Shown here: positions 50,604 through 59,823 of the stretch, one piece after another
Numbering within the stretch: the stretch's first letter is position 1
Layout: every line of letters starts with the position of its first letter
Source: Gilliamella bombicola
GTDB taxonomy: Bacteria; Pseudomonadota; Gammaproteobacteria; Enterobacterales; Orbaceae
NCBI RefSeq assembly: GCF_900094945.1
Contig: NZ_FMAQ01000011.1
Location: 1-64,000 of the forward strand
Direction of reading: 5' to 3'
Length of the DNA stretch: 64,000 nucleotides
Translations under genes and position numbers: made by a program
The notes under the pieces: model-generated
Told to the model about the DNA's origin: nothing
The model's database searches: none
Seen by the model: only the letters and a program-made list of their open reading frames with translations

Positions 50604-52859
50604 ATGATGGAATTAAAAATGAAACAGATAACAATAAAAACATTAGCCTCATTAATACTTCTTTCCGCTTTCGCTATGCCATTGGCCGCGCAAAACAATC
50701 CAACAAAAGCGCCTGAAACTGACAAAAGCACAAAAGCAAGTACTTCTAAAAAAAGTACCAATGCAAACAAAAATAAAAATGCTAGTAATAAAGCAAATAC
50801 TAGTTCAAACACCAATAAAAGTGAGAACACAACCACAATTTTATCTCCAACACCAGAAACCAATACCAATGTAAACAACAATAACAACCCTCAAATTGGT
50901 AGTGCTATCACAAAACCAAAGTGGCTAGTTCGTAGTACCTTGGCTTATTATGACGGTGATGAAAATGACCTTGTCACCGCAGGGCTTGGTTTTACGCCAT
51001 TATCCACAACTATTGTGACACCAGAAGTTGCCATTCCAACCAAACCACACTTTCAAGAACGACGACAAGCCAAACTCAATCGTTATATTGATACAAAAAA
51101 TGGCGAAGGAACATTATTTGGCTTTAGAAAGCAAGAATTAACTCCTTTATTTGATGGTAAAGTTACAGGTACTGAAATAACTGCCGTACAACGAGAAGAC
51201 GGTGTCGGCATGTTGTTGCAAATTCCGATTGATTTTAATAAAAATAACCCCTGCATTATTGTCGTTCCGGCTAGCGATTCAGACGGAATATTAAATGCTA
51301 AAGATGTACAAATTCGCGGATTATGGGGACTTCGCCACAACTGCGCAGTAGTATATAACGACAAAGGTTTAGGTAATGGCATTTATGACATTGAACACAA
51401 AGTTGGCTTTACTGTATGGGGCGATGTAAAAGACAGTAATATCTTATTTTCTACATCAATTAACAATAGAGAGAAATACATCAAAAAATATCCCCACCGT
51501 TATGCCATCAAACAACTACACTCAAAACAAAATGCCGAAGCTCGTTGGGGAGAACATGTACTAAAATCCATTGAATTTGCCTTTTATGAACTCAACAGTA
51601 TGTTTTCACCCAATCAGAAAACAATATACAACAAAGATAACACTCTTGTCTTAGTGTACGGTGCAAGCGATGGTGGCGGAGCAGCACTAAAAGCAGGCGA
51701 ATTAGATACCCAAAATATAATTGATGGTATTGTGGCAGTCAATCCACAAATTCAACCAAATATAGATAAATCTCAGATTACACTAAAAATAGGCAACACG
51801 CCACAACAAAAACTAGCAGCCAAATCGATTGCAAATTATAGTGCTTATGGTGCATTATATATACCTTGTGCGATTCCAGCAATAAAACCCTATAAAGATG
51901 ATTCTTATGTGCCTTATGCAGATTATTTTCTTTATTCTCAAGAGCGCTGTAATGCGCTAAAAAAAGCAAAATTGCTAACCAAAGGTACTCCTGAAGAAGC
52001 GCTAGAAAAACTCCACAAAAATGGCTGGACACCAGACATGGATATTCAGCTACCATACTTCTACTATACCGAATCAATTGGCCTACCTTATCAATATATT
52101 AGTGCTTATGGCAAATACGATGTCACCGAAAACATGTGTGGTTTTTCAGTAGCAAGTACTCAGCAAAACCCAATATACTACAGTGGCAAAGTGGCGCCAT
52201 TAGAAGAAGTTTCATTTGAACAAGTATGGGGAATGGCAAATGGGCATTTACCGCTGTGGAATGGGGATAATGCAACGATTTTGGATCTAGTGGAAAACGA
52301 AGATCTTAATACTCCAAGACGCGAATTTTACTCTAGTTCACAAACAAAAGACACGGTTGACTATGGCACTAAAGGTTCAATTTGCGTCTATAAAAAGTCA
52401 CAAGAGCCCCGCGTTAATCAAGGCATAAAACAAGTTATGGCATCGGGTAATTTGCACGGCATAAAAACCTTTATTGTGCATGGTCGTAATAATGTTAAAC
52501 AACTACCCGACTACACATCGCGCCCTTATGTCGCGTTAAATAGTTTGGTTGAAGGCCAACAATCACAACTAAGATATATCGAAGTTGAAAACGCAAGCTA
52601 CTTAGATGGCGTAGCACCATTTGACAACACATTACTACCAATTGATTATTATGGTGAAGATGCTATCGAATGGTTATGGGCTAATTTAACTAACGAAGCG
52701 ACCCTACCTGTAAGTCAAGTGGTACATACAAAACCCCGTGGGGGCAAAAGCGGTTATGCGCCACAAATAACCGACAAAAATTTAAAACCAATAATGCAAT
52801 CCCCAAGTCGCAATGATATCATTCAAAAAAATGATGGCAAATTAATATTGCCAAATTAA
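50604..52859 (+). CDS. Secreted D-(-)-3-hydroxybutyrate oligomer hydrolase-like protein
   Basis: A signal peptide (ending near A-A-Q) is followed by an Asn/Lys/Thr/Ser-rich low-complexity stretch of about 65 residues. The family-like body shows W-G-L-R-H-N-C-A-V-V-Y-N-D-K-G, A-E-A-R-W-G-E-H-V-L-K-S-I-E-F-A-F-Y and G-A-S-D-G-G-G-A-A-L-K-A (likely nucleophile Ser355). I-V-H-G-R-N-N-V and L-P-V-S-Q-V-V-H-T-K-P-R-G-G follow later. These match my recollection of the 3HB-oligomer hydrolases that finish degradation of poly-3-hydroxybutyrate. No polymer synthase or depolymerase is nearby. At the position I recall as N-A-Q-H-F-D this protein has N-A-S-Y-L-D, so a key His may be missing. Start 50604 or 50619 is possible. 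Confidence 0.75.
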   Translation: MMELKMKQITIKTLASLILLSAFAMPLAAQNNPTKAPETDKSTKASTSKKSTNANKNKNASNKANTSSNTNKSENTTTILSPTPETNTNVNNNNNPQIGSAITKPKWLVRSTLAYYDGDENDLVTAGLGFTPLSTTIVTPEVAIPTKPHFQERRQAKLNRYIDTKNGEGTLFGFRKQELTPLFDGKVTGTEITAVQREDGVGMLLQIPIDFNKNNPCIIVVPASDSDGILNAKDVQIRGLWGLRHNCAVVYNDKGLGNGIYDIEHKVGFTVWGDVKDSNILFSTSINNREKYIKKYPHRYAIKQLHSKQNAEARWGEHVLKSIEFAFYELNSMFSPNQKTIYNKDNTLVLVYGASDGGGAALKAGELDTQNIIDGIVAVNPQIQPNIDKSQITLKIGNTPQQKLAAKSIANYSAYGALYIPCAIPAIKPYKDDSYVPYADYFLYSQERCNALKKAKLLTKGTPEEALEKLHKNGWTPDMDIQLPYFYYTESIGLPYQYISAYGKYDVTENMCGFSVASTQQNPIYYSGKVAPLEEVSFEQVWGMANGHLPLWNGDNATILDLVENEDLNTPRREFYSSSQTKDTVDYGTKGSICVYKKSQEPRVNQGIKQVMASGNLHGIKTFIVHGRNNVKQLPDYTSRPYVALNSLVEGQQSQLRYIEVENASYLDGVAPFDNTLLPIDYYGEDAIEWLWANLTNEATLPVSQVVHTKPRGGKSGYAPQITDKNLKPIMQSPSRNDIIQKNDGKLILPN

Positions 52860-52881
52860 CGACCAATACCCCAAAACAACT

Positions 52882-53463
52882 TTAGCCAATGCCATCTTTT
52901 ACCGCTAAACAAATTTTGGGGTATAACACAAAAAACAACGACTCAAGTTGCGCATAGTATTGCTTAATATCAACAATGGTTTCTCTTAACAAATACAATT
53001 TTGGTCGTCGATTTGCCATGCCACCAAGTACATCACCAACAAAATCAATAGAAGCATAATTTTCTAGCCACGATCCTTGCCACATTGCATTCATAAAATT
53101 CTGATAATCGGCAGGATACGCGCTAATATAAGGTTGGATATGTACTTTTGTTACTTGATTAAATTGAGCCACACTTGGAAGTAACCCATAATTAACCCAA
53201 TGTTTTGACAAAAAGTGATCCCAAACAATATCTAACGCAATTGGAGCTACGCGCTGATGTGATTTTCTAAACAATAACTTAGCTTGCTTAACTTCAAATA
53301 GGCTATCGGTCAAACTATCAATTTTACGATGCAGCATAATGCCATCGGCAATATCGCAGTCATAAGTTAAATAAGGATCACCTTTAACAAAATCTGCCAC
53401 GGTATTACCAATTAACGAACTGCTCGCTAATGTAGCCAAATGCAAATGTGCCAAAATATTCAT
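52882..53463 (-). CDS. acpH: Acyl carrier protein phosphodiesterase
   Basis: AcpH removes 4'-phosphopantetheine from ACP. The N-terminal M-N-I-L-A-H-L-H-L-A, the M-L-H-R-K-I-D segment and the A-L-D-I-V-W-D-H-F-L-S motif of an HD-like metal site are present. The 193-residue length equals E. coli AcpH. It lies 17 bp after the siderophore-interacting protein and is likely cotranscribed with it. Confidence 0.92.
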   Translation of the reverse strand: MNILAHLHLATLASSSLIGNTVADFVKGDPYLTYDCDIADGIMLHRKIDSLTDSLFEVKQAKLLFRKSHQRVAPIALDIVWDHFLSKHWVNYGLLPSVAQFNQVTKVHIQPYISAYPADYQNFMNAMWQGSWLENYASIDFVGDVLGGMANRRPKLYLLRETIVDIKQYYAQLESLFFVLYPKICLAVKDGIG

Positions 53464-53480
53464 AAAAATAGCAACACTTA

Positions 53481-54287
53481 TTATTCGCGATGCTTAAATT
53501 CGCCCTCGGCAAAACCTTCGCGCCAATAGCTGGTAATATGAAAAGCATCTGGTGACAAATGGCTATATTTTTCCTTAACCGCCTGGCGAACAAGCCGCGC
53601 CAACGAACATTCCATGCCTCCCCAAAACAACAGTTTATCGTGTTCTGATAAATCCGCACTCATTACACCATCAACTAATTGATGGGGATTACTTTCATCT
53701 TGCACAAACCAGTTAACTTCAATATTTTCGCCATCAACCAATGGCACGATATCATTTTTGTCATTAACTTGAATAAAGGCAAACGCTTTTTGTTTTTTAG
53801 GAAGATGTTCAAGTGTGTAACAAATAGCTGGCACAGAAGAAATATCACCAACTAAAACTAAACAATCATCAGTAAACTGTAATTTACTTGCAGCGCCAAT
53901 CAAACCAATTTGGTCACCAATTTTAGCATTTTGCGACCAAACAGAAGCCAAACCCGAGTCATGAATGGCAAAATCGACAAAAAACTGATTGGTGATACGA
54001 TCAAATTCCCGCACACTATAACTACGCACAAGCTGACGTACTTTATCACCGATCACGATTTTATTATTATTATCAAGCTTAGGAAATATAATTTCGCCAG
54101 TTAAAGGATCGGGAAAAAGTAATTTTAAATAAGGACAAATCCATAGTGGATTGACATTAATAGGTTTATTGCTACTAAACTGGACACGAATAAAACTCGG
54201 TGATATTTTTTCAATACTCAATACTGTTAATAATGCATTAACAATAACTTTTTTATCTATTTTAATTTTTTGTTCTTTTTTATCCAT
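53481..54287 (-). CDS. Siderophore-interacting FAD protein (ferric reductase type)
   Basis: This SIP-family flavoprotein has an N-terminal FAD-binding barrel with R-S-Y-S-V-R-E-F-D and a C-terminal NAD(P)H-binding half. It ends in the conserved S-Y-W-R-E-G-F-A-E-G-E. Family members (ViuB/YqjH) release iron from ferric siderophores in the cytoplasm. I start at ATG 54287, where AAGGA lies 9 nt upstream, giving 268 residues. No siderophore biosynthesis or transport genes are present, so it may serve heme or xenosiderophore iron. Confidence 0.88.
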   Translation of the reverse strand: MDKKEQKIKIDKKVIVNALLTVLSIEKISPSFIRVQFSSNKPINVNPLWICPYLKLLFPDPLTGEIIFPKLDNNNKIVIGDKVRQLVRSYSVREFDRITNQFFVDFAIHDSGLASVWSQNAKIGDQIGLIGAASKLQFTDDCLVLVGDISSVPAICYTLEHLPKKQKAFAFIQVNDKNDIVPLVDGENIEVNWFVQDESNPHQLVDGVMSADLSEHDKLLFWGGMECSLARLVRQAVKEKYSHLSPDAFHITSYWREGFAEGEFKHRE

Positions 54288-54438
54288 CGTATCAGTCCTT
54301 ATATTTATTGTAGTTAAGTGCATCATACAATAAAAAATGTTAGAGTAATGCTATTTTTACAATTGAAAAAACAGATAAACTTGTTTCACCTAAAATTGAT
54401 GAAACAAGCTTCAAACAAGATCAAATTGACAATGAAAT

Positions 54439-55101
54439 TTAAAAAGTTAACGATCCAAAGGTACTACGCCAATCTTGATCAAACTTAGCAATGGCTGCAT
54501 CAACCGCAGGATCTGAAATAAAAAGCTCAGCAACATCAACAGGCAACGTAATTGCCTTACATCCTGCTAGCATGCAATCTAATGCTTGTCTTGGTGTTTT
54601 AAAACTAGCGGCCAACACCATAGATTGTGGACAATGCAAATCTAATAATTTTTGCAATTCGAGCACAGTATCTTTACTATTTCCACCTTGAGCATCAATA
54701 CGATTGACATAAGGTGCAATATATTTAGCGCCAGCAAGCGCACCTAAAAAACCTTGCCCTGCCCCATAAACTGCTGTCCCCAACGTTGGAATACCTTGTT
54801 GAGTTAACTCTTTAATTGCAATCAATCCTTGGGCATTAACAGGAATCTTAGTCACAATTGAAGGTACCGCCTTTCTAAGTTGATAAGCTTCTTTTATCAT
54901 CTCATCAGCATCACTTGAAAGCACTTGTGCAAAAAGTAGTTTATCTGGACCTAAAACCTCTTGTAATTGAACTAATAACGGAAAAATAGGCTTACCTGAC
55001 TTTGCCACAATACTTGGATTAGTGGTAACCCCACTAATCGGCAACACCTTAGCTAAACGTTTAATAGCAGCAATATCGGCTGTATCTAAATACAATTCCA
55101 T
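54439..55101 (-). CDS. fsa: Fructose-6-phosphate aldolase (FSA/TalC type)
   Basis: This 220-residue transaldolase-family enzyme has [16 protein letters not shown] and the Schiff-base Lys85 in V-T-K-I-P-V-N. The short length separates FSA from true transaldolases. FSA splits fructose 6-phosphate to dihydroxyacetone and glyceraldehyde 3-phosphate in vitro; the in vivo substrate is debated. It is divergent from yijO. In E. coli the fsaB(talC)-ptsA-frw-yijO genes also lie together. Confidence 0.93.
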   Translation of the reverse strand: MELYLDTADIAAIKRLAKVLPISGVTTNPSIVAKSGKPIFPLLVQLQEVLGPDKLLFAQVLSSDADEMIKEAYQLRKAVPSIVTKIPVNAQGLIAIKELTQQGIPTLGTAVYGAGQGFLGALAGAKYIAPYVNRIDAQGGNSKDTVLELQKLLDLHCPQSMVLAASFKTPRQALDCMLAGCKAITLPVDVAELFISDPAVDAAIAKFDQDWRSTFGSLTF

Positions 55102-55377
55102 AGTTAACTCCTAACTCGTATGAATCATCATCAATTAACGTATAACACCATTTTCATAGCCAATATAGTAAAAAAAAATAACATAATGGCCTAGAAGACG
55201 ATCTTGCCTTTTACTGGATTTTTGTACGCTAAACAAAAAAATGAGATTTAGATCACATAATCAAAAACTAAAAGTAACTTATTAAATAAAATAGCAATTT
55301 AAACTAATTTTCATTTTTTATATTCATCTAAAATCTAAAAAATTGCACATTACTTAACTTATCGTCGATACAATTTT
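55102..55377. other. Divergent intergenic region fsa / yijO
   Basis: About 276 bp of AT-rich sequence without an ORF. It presumably holds both promoters. No regulator site was recognised. Confidence 0.4.
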
Positions 55378-56244
55378 ATGACCGAATCTATCAATAACGC
55401 ATTAGCCAAGCTAGTGAATCATCAACAGACTATTAACCACATCTATTTTGCCAACAACAGCGCTAATCCCCCTTTGTTGGCCTACCAAGTCAACTTTCCC
55501 AGAATTGAAATCATATTAGAAGGAAAGCAACAAATGTTATGGGCGGATAAAGATGGTAAAACCATTGAAAAAACTTTATTGACTAATGATCTGTTATATA
55601 TTTCTGCTCAAAGCTGGAACAAACCCATTTGGACAACCCCTGTTACATCATTAAGTATTTTGTTTGGAAAACAACAAATTGGAATGAGCTTATTGCACTG
55701 GGATGGCACTCAATTTATCCCCCATGGACAAGTAAACAAACCTAGGCGGGGTCCAAGAGTGGGAACATTTATCATTCAAGCGCTTACAGAACTAAATTGG
55801 CAAAATCAACCACTGGAGCAAAACCAAACAGCATACTTTCTGATTCAAAGCTTGCTCAGCAATACACTAGATTTACTTAATGTTGAGATCGAAACATCAT
55901 CCAAAACCACCAGCTTATTTGAAGCTATTCGCCAATACATTGATACCCACTTTCGTGAAAATATTACACGCGACTTTTTAGCTAATATGTTTTACATTTC
56001 GCCCAATTACTTATCGCATCTATTTCAACGCGAAGGCAAAATAGGGTTAAACGAATATTTAAACCATATTCGCTTAGAATATGCAAAATCATTATTGAAA
56101 GATTACGATCTGAATGTAAAAGAAGTTGCTTTAGCATCAGGTTTTAAAGATAGTAACTATTTTTGTCGAGTTTTTAGAAACAAAACGGAGCGCTCTCCAA
56201 CAGAATATCGTCGCCAGTATCACAGTAAATTATTGCGAAAATAA
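55378..56244 (+). CDS. yijO: AraC-family regulator YijO
   Basis: The N-terminal cupin-like sensing half (P-R-I-E-I-I-L-E-G) is followed by a C-terminal double helix-turn-helix. The latter shows F-Y-I-S-P-N-Y-L-S-H-L-F-Q-R-E-G then S-G-F-K-D-S-N-Y-F-C-R-V-F-R and S-P-T-E-Y-R-R-Q-Y-H. The protein aligns along its length with E. coli YijO. Its targets are not established; the divergent fsa is the obvious local candidate. Confidence 0.88.
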   Translation: MTESINNALAKLVNHQQTINHIYFANNSANPPLLAYQVNFPRIEIILEGKQQMLWADKDGKTIEKTLLTNDLLYISAQSWNKPIWTTPVTSLSILFGKQQIGMSLLHWDGTQFIPHGQVNKPRRGPRVGTFIIQALTELNWQNQPLEQNQTAYFLIQSLLSNTLDLLNVEIETSSKTTSLFEAIRQYIDTHFRENITRDFLANMFYISPNYLSHLFQREGKIGLNEYLNHIRLEYAKSLLKDYDLNVKEVALASGFKDSNYFCRVFRNKTERSPTEYRRQYHSKLLRK

Positions 56245-56261
56245 CGTGATTATTATCGGGA

Positions 56262-56513
56262 TTAAATCGAAGCATGTTGATAGCAATAAAATTGGATAAA
56301 GTCACGATTATTGTTGATAGTTTTGAACTTATCTTTTATTAAAAAGATTGGCAAAAGTGCTATACTTTGCCCTTTTTCGACAAGATTTAATAATTGACTT
56401 AACGAGTCCACCGTAATTAATTTTTCAGGTGGATAACTGCAATCTAACGTTTTAGCTCGCAGTGGACAATGCTCATCATTATTAATCAATATTGGTATGA
56501 CGACTAAAATTGA
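56262..56513 (-). pseudogene. Fragment of an OxyR-like LysR regulator
   Basis: About 75-80 residues align with the middle of OxyR's sensing domain. E-H-C-P-L-R-A-K-T-L-D-C matches the OxyR G-H-C-L-R-D-Q-A-M-G-F-C segment with identical C-x8-C spacing (Cys199 and Cys208 in E. coli). V-D-S-L-S-Q-L-L-N-L-V-E-K-G and I-A-L-L-P follow like S-L-E-T-L-R-N-M-V-A-A-G and I-T-L-L-P. The helix-turn-helix half and the C-terminal end are absent. There is no ATG or ribosome site, and the 5' side runs into another ORF. It converges on yijO. It is most simply a decayed oxyR. Confidence 0.6.
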
Positions 56514-56751
56514 ATTAAATGATAATTTTGCTCAAAACAGATACATGTTAGAAGAAAATTTCATTATTCCTGCTCAATCACAATTAAATAATTTTGATTT
56601 TAGAATTCCTAAATATCAATATTATACAGGCCAAGTAGTAATTTATAATCCTGACAAATGGGCTTACGCTATATTTACTTTTTTTAAAGACAAACCGACT
56701 AAAGCCAATCAAAATTTATATCAAGTTTTACATCTTTCATTAGATAACTAA
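56497..56751 (+). CDS. Hypothetical 84-residue protein
   Basis: The ORF has plausible composition, rich in aromatic residues (Y-Q-Y-Y-T-G-Q-V-V-I-Y, W-A-Y-A-I-F-T-F-F-K). It ends just before a good terminator. No ribosome-binding site precedes the ATG, and it starts inside the oxyR remnant on the other strand. It may be the 3' part of a larger lost gene or a lineage-specific small protein. I do not recognise the family. Confidence 0.4.
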   Translation: MTTKIELNDNFAQNRYMLEENFIIPAQSQLNNFDFRIPKYQYYTGQVVIYNPDKWAYAIFTFFKDKPTKANQNLYQVLHLSLDN

Positions 56752-56780
56752 TTTTCAAAATAGACGTTGAGTAACGATAA

Positions 56781-56806
56781 AAGAGGGGGGATGATCTCCC
56801 CTCTTT
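56781..56806. terminator. Bidirectional terminator between the small ORF and proP
   Basis: The stem AAGAGGGG / CCCCTCTT with a 9-nt loop is followed by TTTGCTT on the plus strand. On the minus strand a T4 run follows. Confidence 0.7.
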
Positions 56807-56878
56807 GCTTGGGCATAATATCAGTGATCATAAAATCCTACATTATTAAAATGTCCATAATCAATCGATATCAAAAAA

Positions 56879-58384
56879 TCAATCTAACTTAGGATGCTGA
56901 TCAACCAAATCCTGTCGCTGTTTTTTTAAAGTATCGATTTGCTGTTCTATATCTTCGACTTTTTGCTCTATTGAATCAAAGTGATCAGATAAAATTTCTT
57001 TGGCTTCTGAGCGATCCGATGCTGCTGGTGTTGCACCTCGAAGTGGTTTATTCGCCGTTTCATTCATTTTTAAGCCAGTCACTAACCCAACTACTGCAAC
57101 CACCATTAAGTAATAAGCAGGCATATACAAATCACCACTTGCCTCAACCAACCACGCAGCGACAGTTGGCGTTGCCCCAGCAATGAGTACAGAGATATTA
57201 AAGGAAATAGCTAAAGCACTATAACGAATACTTGTTGGGAAAATAGCTGGTAAAATAGAAGCCATCACACCCGTAAAACAATTAAGTAATACAGCTAAAA
57301 TCAATAATCCGATAAAAATAAGTCCAATAACATCGCTGTTAATCATCATAAATGCAGGATAAGCAAGGACAAGTAAACCAAAACTACCAACAACAATAAA
57401 AGGTCTTCGCCCAATTTTATCACTAATCAAACCAATCATTGGTTGTACAAATAACATACCAATCATAATGGCGATAATAATTAATACACCATGATCTGCC
57501 CGATAATGTAAGTTATGCGATAAATAGCTTGGCATATAAGTAAGTAACATATAATAAGTCACATTGGTAATAATCACCAATCCGACGCAAACAAATAAAC
57601 TTTTCCAATATTTGGTGAATATCTCTTTAAAGGTCATTTGGGGTGGATTAGCAATGTTTGTGCGCTCATTGTTATCCAATTTATCGGTGTGTTGCTGAAA
57701 TGCGGGGGTTTCATCTAGAGCATGACGTAAATACAGGCCAATTAAACCCAATGGTAATGCAAACAAAAACGGAATTCGCCATCCCCAATCTTGGAATTTT
57801 ACTTCGCCAAGAATACTTGATAACAGCACAACTAAGCCGGCGCCAACTAAAAATCCGGCAATTGAACCAAAATCTAACCAACTCCCCATAAAACCACGCT
57901 TACGGTCTGGCGAGTATTCTGCAACAAAAATCGCCGCACCTGAATATTCTCCACCAATTGAAAACCCTTGAGCCAATTTAGCGAGTAACAATAAAAGCGG
58001 TGCAAAAATACCAATAGTTGCATAAGAAGGAATCAGCCCAATACAAAACGTACTTAATGACATGATAATAATTGTGACAGAAAGAATTTTTTGACGTCCC
58101 AATTTATCACCAAGTACCCCAAACACCAAACCACCTAATGGGCGAACTAAAAATGGAACCGAAAAAGTTGCCAAAGCAGCTACTACCTGAATACTTGGCG
58201 ATGCATCAGGAAAAAACACTTGCCCCAAAACATAAGCTAAAAATCCATAAACGCCAAAATCAAACCACTCCATAGCGTTTCCTAGTGCTGCTGCGATAAT
58301 TGCCTTTCTTAATTTATGATCATCAATGATGGTAATATCATTAATATTTAATGGCTTCCTTTTAAATCTTATTGCTTTTTTCAT
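56879..58384 (-). CDS. proP: Osmosensory proline/betaine symporter ProP
   Basis: This major-facilitator protein has about 12 helices and the family motifs A-M-E-W-F-D-F-G-V-Y-G and G-D-K-L-G-R-Q-K. The C-terminal tail forms a heptad coiled coil (E-A-K-E-I-L-S-D-H-F-D-S-I-E-Q-K to Q-H-P-K-L-D), the mark of coiled-coil ProP proteins that tune osmotic activation. It imports proline and glycine betaine with H+. The ATG at 58384 is preferred over one at 58408 by alignment with E. coli. Confidence 0.93.
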   Translation of the reverse strand: MKKAIRFKRKPLNINDITIIDDHKLRKAIIAAALGNAMEWFDFGVYGFLAYVLGQVFFPDASPSIQVVAALATFSVPFLVRPLGGLVFGVLGDKLGRQKILSVTIIIMSLSTFCIGLIPSYATIGIFAPLLLLLAKLAQGFSIGGEYSGAAIFVAEYSPDRKRGFMGSWLDFGSIAGFLVGAGLVVLLSSILGEVKFQDWGWRIPFLFALPLGLIGLYLRHALDETPAFQQHTDKLDNNERTNIANPPQMTFKEIFTKYWKSLFVCVGLVIITNVTYYMLLTYMPSYLSHNLHYRADHGVLIIIAIMIGMLFVQPMIGLISDKIGRRPFIVVGSFGLLVLAYPAFMMINSDVIGLIFIGLLILAVLLNCFTGVMASILPAIFPTSIRYSALAISFNISVLIAGATPTVAAWLVEASGDLYMPAYYLMVVAVVGLVTGLKMNETANKPLRGATPAASDRSEAKEILSDHFDSIEQKVEDIEQQIDTLKKQRQDLVDQHPKLD

Positions 58385-58408
58385 AACATACCGCCTATTT
58401 AAACTCAA

Positions 58409-58694
58409 ATAAAGAAAAGGAATAAAGAGGTAACATCAATGATATAATTGTGTGATGTAAAACTAATATCAGCGATATTACACAGAAAAATACACTAAAG
58501 GACTAATAAAAATTGATGCAAAATCAAATAAAACAAAATAAAAAGAGGACAATAAAAAGCAAAAACGGGTAAGTGATTTCGGCTAGCCATATTGCGACTT
58601 GATAGCTGTGAAACAATTCCTTTTCATGAAAATTGTTTATCAAGTATAACAAAATATCCCACTTTAGTAAAACTCAACAACTAAATAGCCAATG
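58409..58694. other. Region upstream of proP with inverted repeats
   Basis: About 286 bp without a gene. TAATATC-AGC-GATATTA (58464-58480) is a compact palindrome close to the proP start. AAACAATT / AATTGTTT arms near 58611 and 58630 form another. Either may bind a regulator; neither resembles a terminator. Confidence 0.4.
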
Positions 58695-59606
58695 CTACTT
58701 TTGCTCACTGCAATTAAGAAGCGTCGATTTTTTCGAACAAAGATAAATACCAATAACAATAAACAATGTACTGATAATATGAAAATTAGCGATTTCGGTA
58801 TGCAAAAATAAAATACTAAAAATGCCACCTGATAAAGGAATAATATGGGTATAGATCTGCCCACGACTTGCGCCAATTTCAGCAATGCCTCTATTCCAAA
58901 ATAGATAAGACAGCCAAGAAGCAAAAATGGCAATATATAATAACCCAAGTAAAAAGCTAGCATCAGTATAATGCGCTAGGTTTTCAACAGGATAAAAATA
59001 GAAATATACTAAAGCAATAGGTAGTAACATCAAAGAACCTAGTACCGCACTAACTGTTACAAAAGCATTACCGGCAATAGATTTATCTTTTAAACGTAAG
59101 AAGGCACTATAACAAGCCCAGCTCATTGCTGATGCCATTGCCCATAAATCTCCTTGGTTAATATTACTCAATGAATTTAAATTAGTTAGATTCCCTTGCA
59201 AAATAAGGTAAATAACTCCCATCGTACTAAACAACACACCTAAGATATTATTTTTTGAAATTGAATCATTAAATAACAATTTATTCATAACCAAAACCAT
59301 GCCAGGCGTTGCAGAAAGGTAAATAGACGCATTCAGTGACGAGGTATATTGCAATCCCACATACAGAGTTAAAGGGAACAAAATCTGACCAAAAATCGCC
59401 AACAAACAAATTGACCCAACTGAATTTTTAATCTTAACCCAATCATTGCGCACTTGATGGTGATACAAACACAACAATAACACCGCAGTGATAACCCAAC
59501 GACCTTCTGATATCACCATGGGATCGGCTTGTGTCACCAAAACACGTCCAACAACATAGTTCCCGCCCCAAAAACAAGCAGCCAACGTAAGTAATAGATA
59601 CGGCAT
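58695..59606 (-). CDS. EamA/DMT-family transporter
   Basis: The protein has ten hydrophobic segments in two repeated EamA halves, starting L-L-T-L-A-A-C-F-W-G-G-N-Y-V-V-G-R and with S-A-M-S-W-A-C-Y-S in the second half. Members export amino acids or other metabolites; the substrate here is unknown. The 303-residue length is typical. Its stop is 310 bp from the proP ATG. Confidence 0.87.
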   Translation of the reverse strand: MPYLLLTLAACFWGGNYVVGRVLVTQADPMVISEGRWVITAVLLLCLYHHQVRNDWVKIKNSVGSICLLAIFGQILFPLTLYVGLQYTSSLNASIYLSATPGMVLVMNKLLFNDSISKNNILGVLFSTMGVIYLILQGNLTNLNSLSNINQGDLWAMASAMSWACYSAFLRLKDKSIAGNAFVTVSAVLGSLMLLPIALVYFYFYPVENLAHYTDASFLLGLLYIAIFASWLSYLFWNRGIAEIGASRGQIYTHIIPLSGGIFSILFLHTEIANFHIISTLFIVIGIYLCSKKSTLLNCSEQK

Positions 59607-59823
59607 AACAAGCCCCTGACATTAGAATGAAGATACGGTAGAATTTACCAATATTATATACCTAAAATAGAGCAAGAAAATAACCGAACCATACTCTTTA
59701 CCTACCTATATCATTTTGGCACATCATTATTTTCCCATATTACAGCGATAGCATTGACTTAACCTAGTATCCTTCATCATTATCCATTAAAATAACAAAA
59801 TAAAAACTGACAAGGTGCCTCTT

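Noticed and set aside
50582..50887. Hydrophobic minus-strand ORF opposite the 3HB-hydrolase-like gene
   Set aside because: It mirrors the Asn/Lys/Thr-rich linker of the real gene; the composition produces a fake membrane protein.
58664..58963. 99-residue hydrophobic minus-strand ORF overlapping the EamA gene
   Set aside because: It is an out-of-frame shadow of a membrane-protein gene on the same strand.
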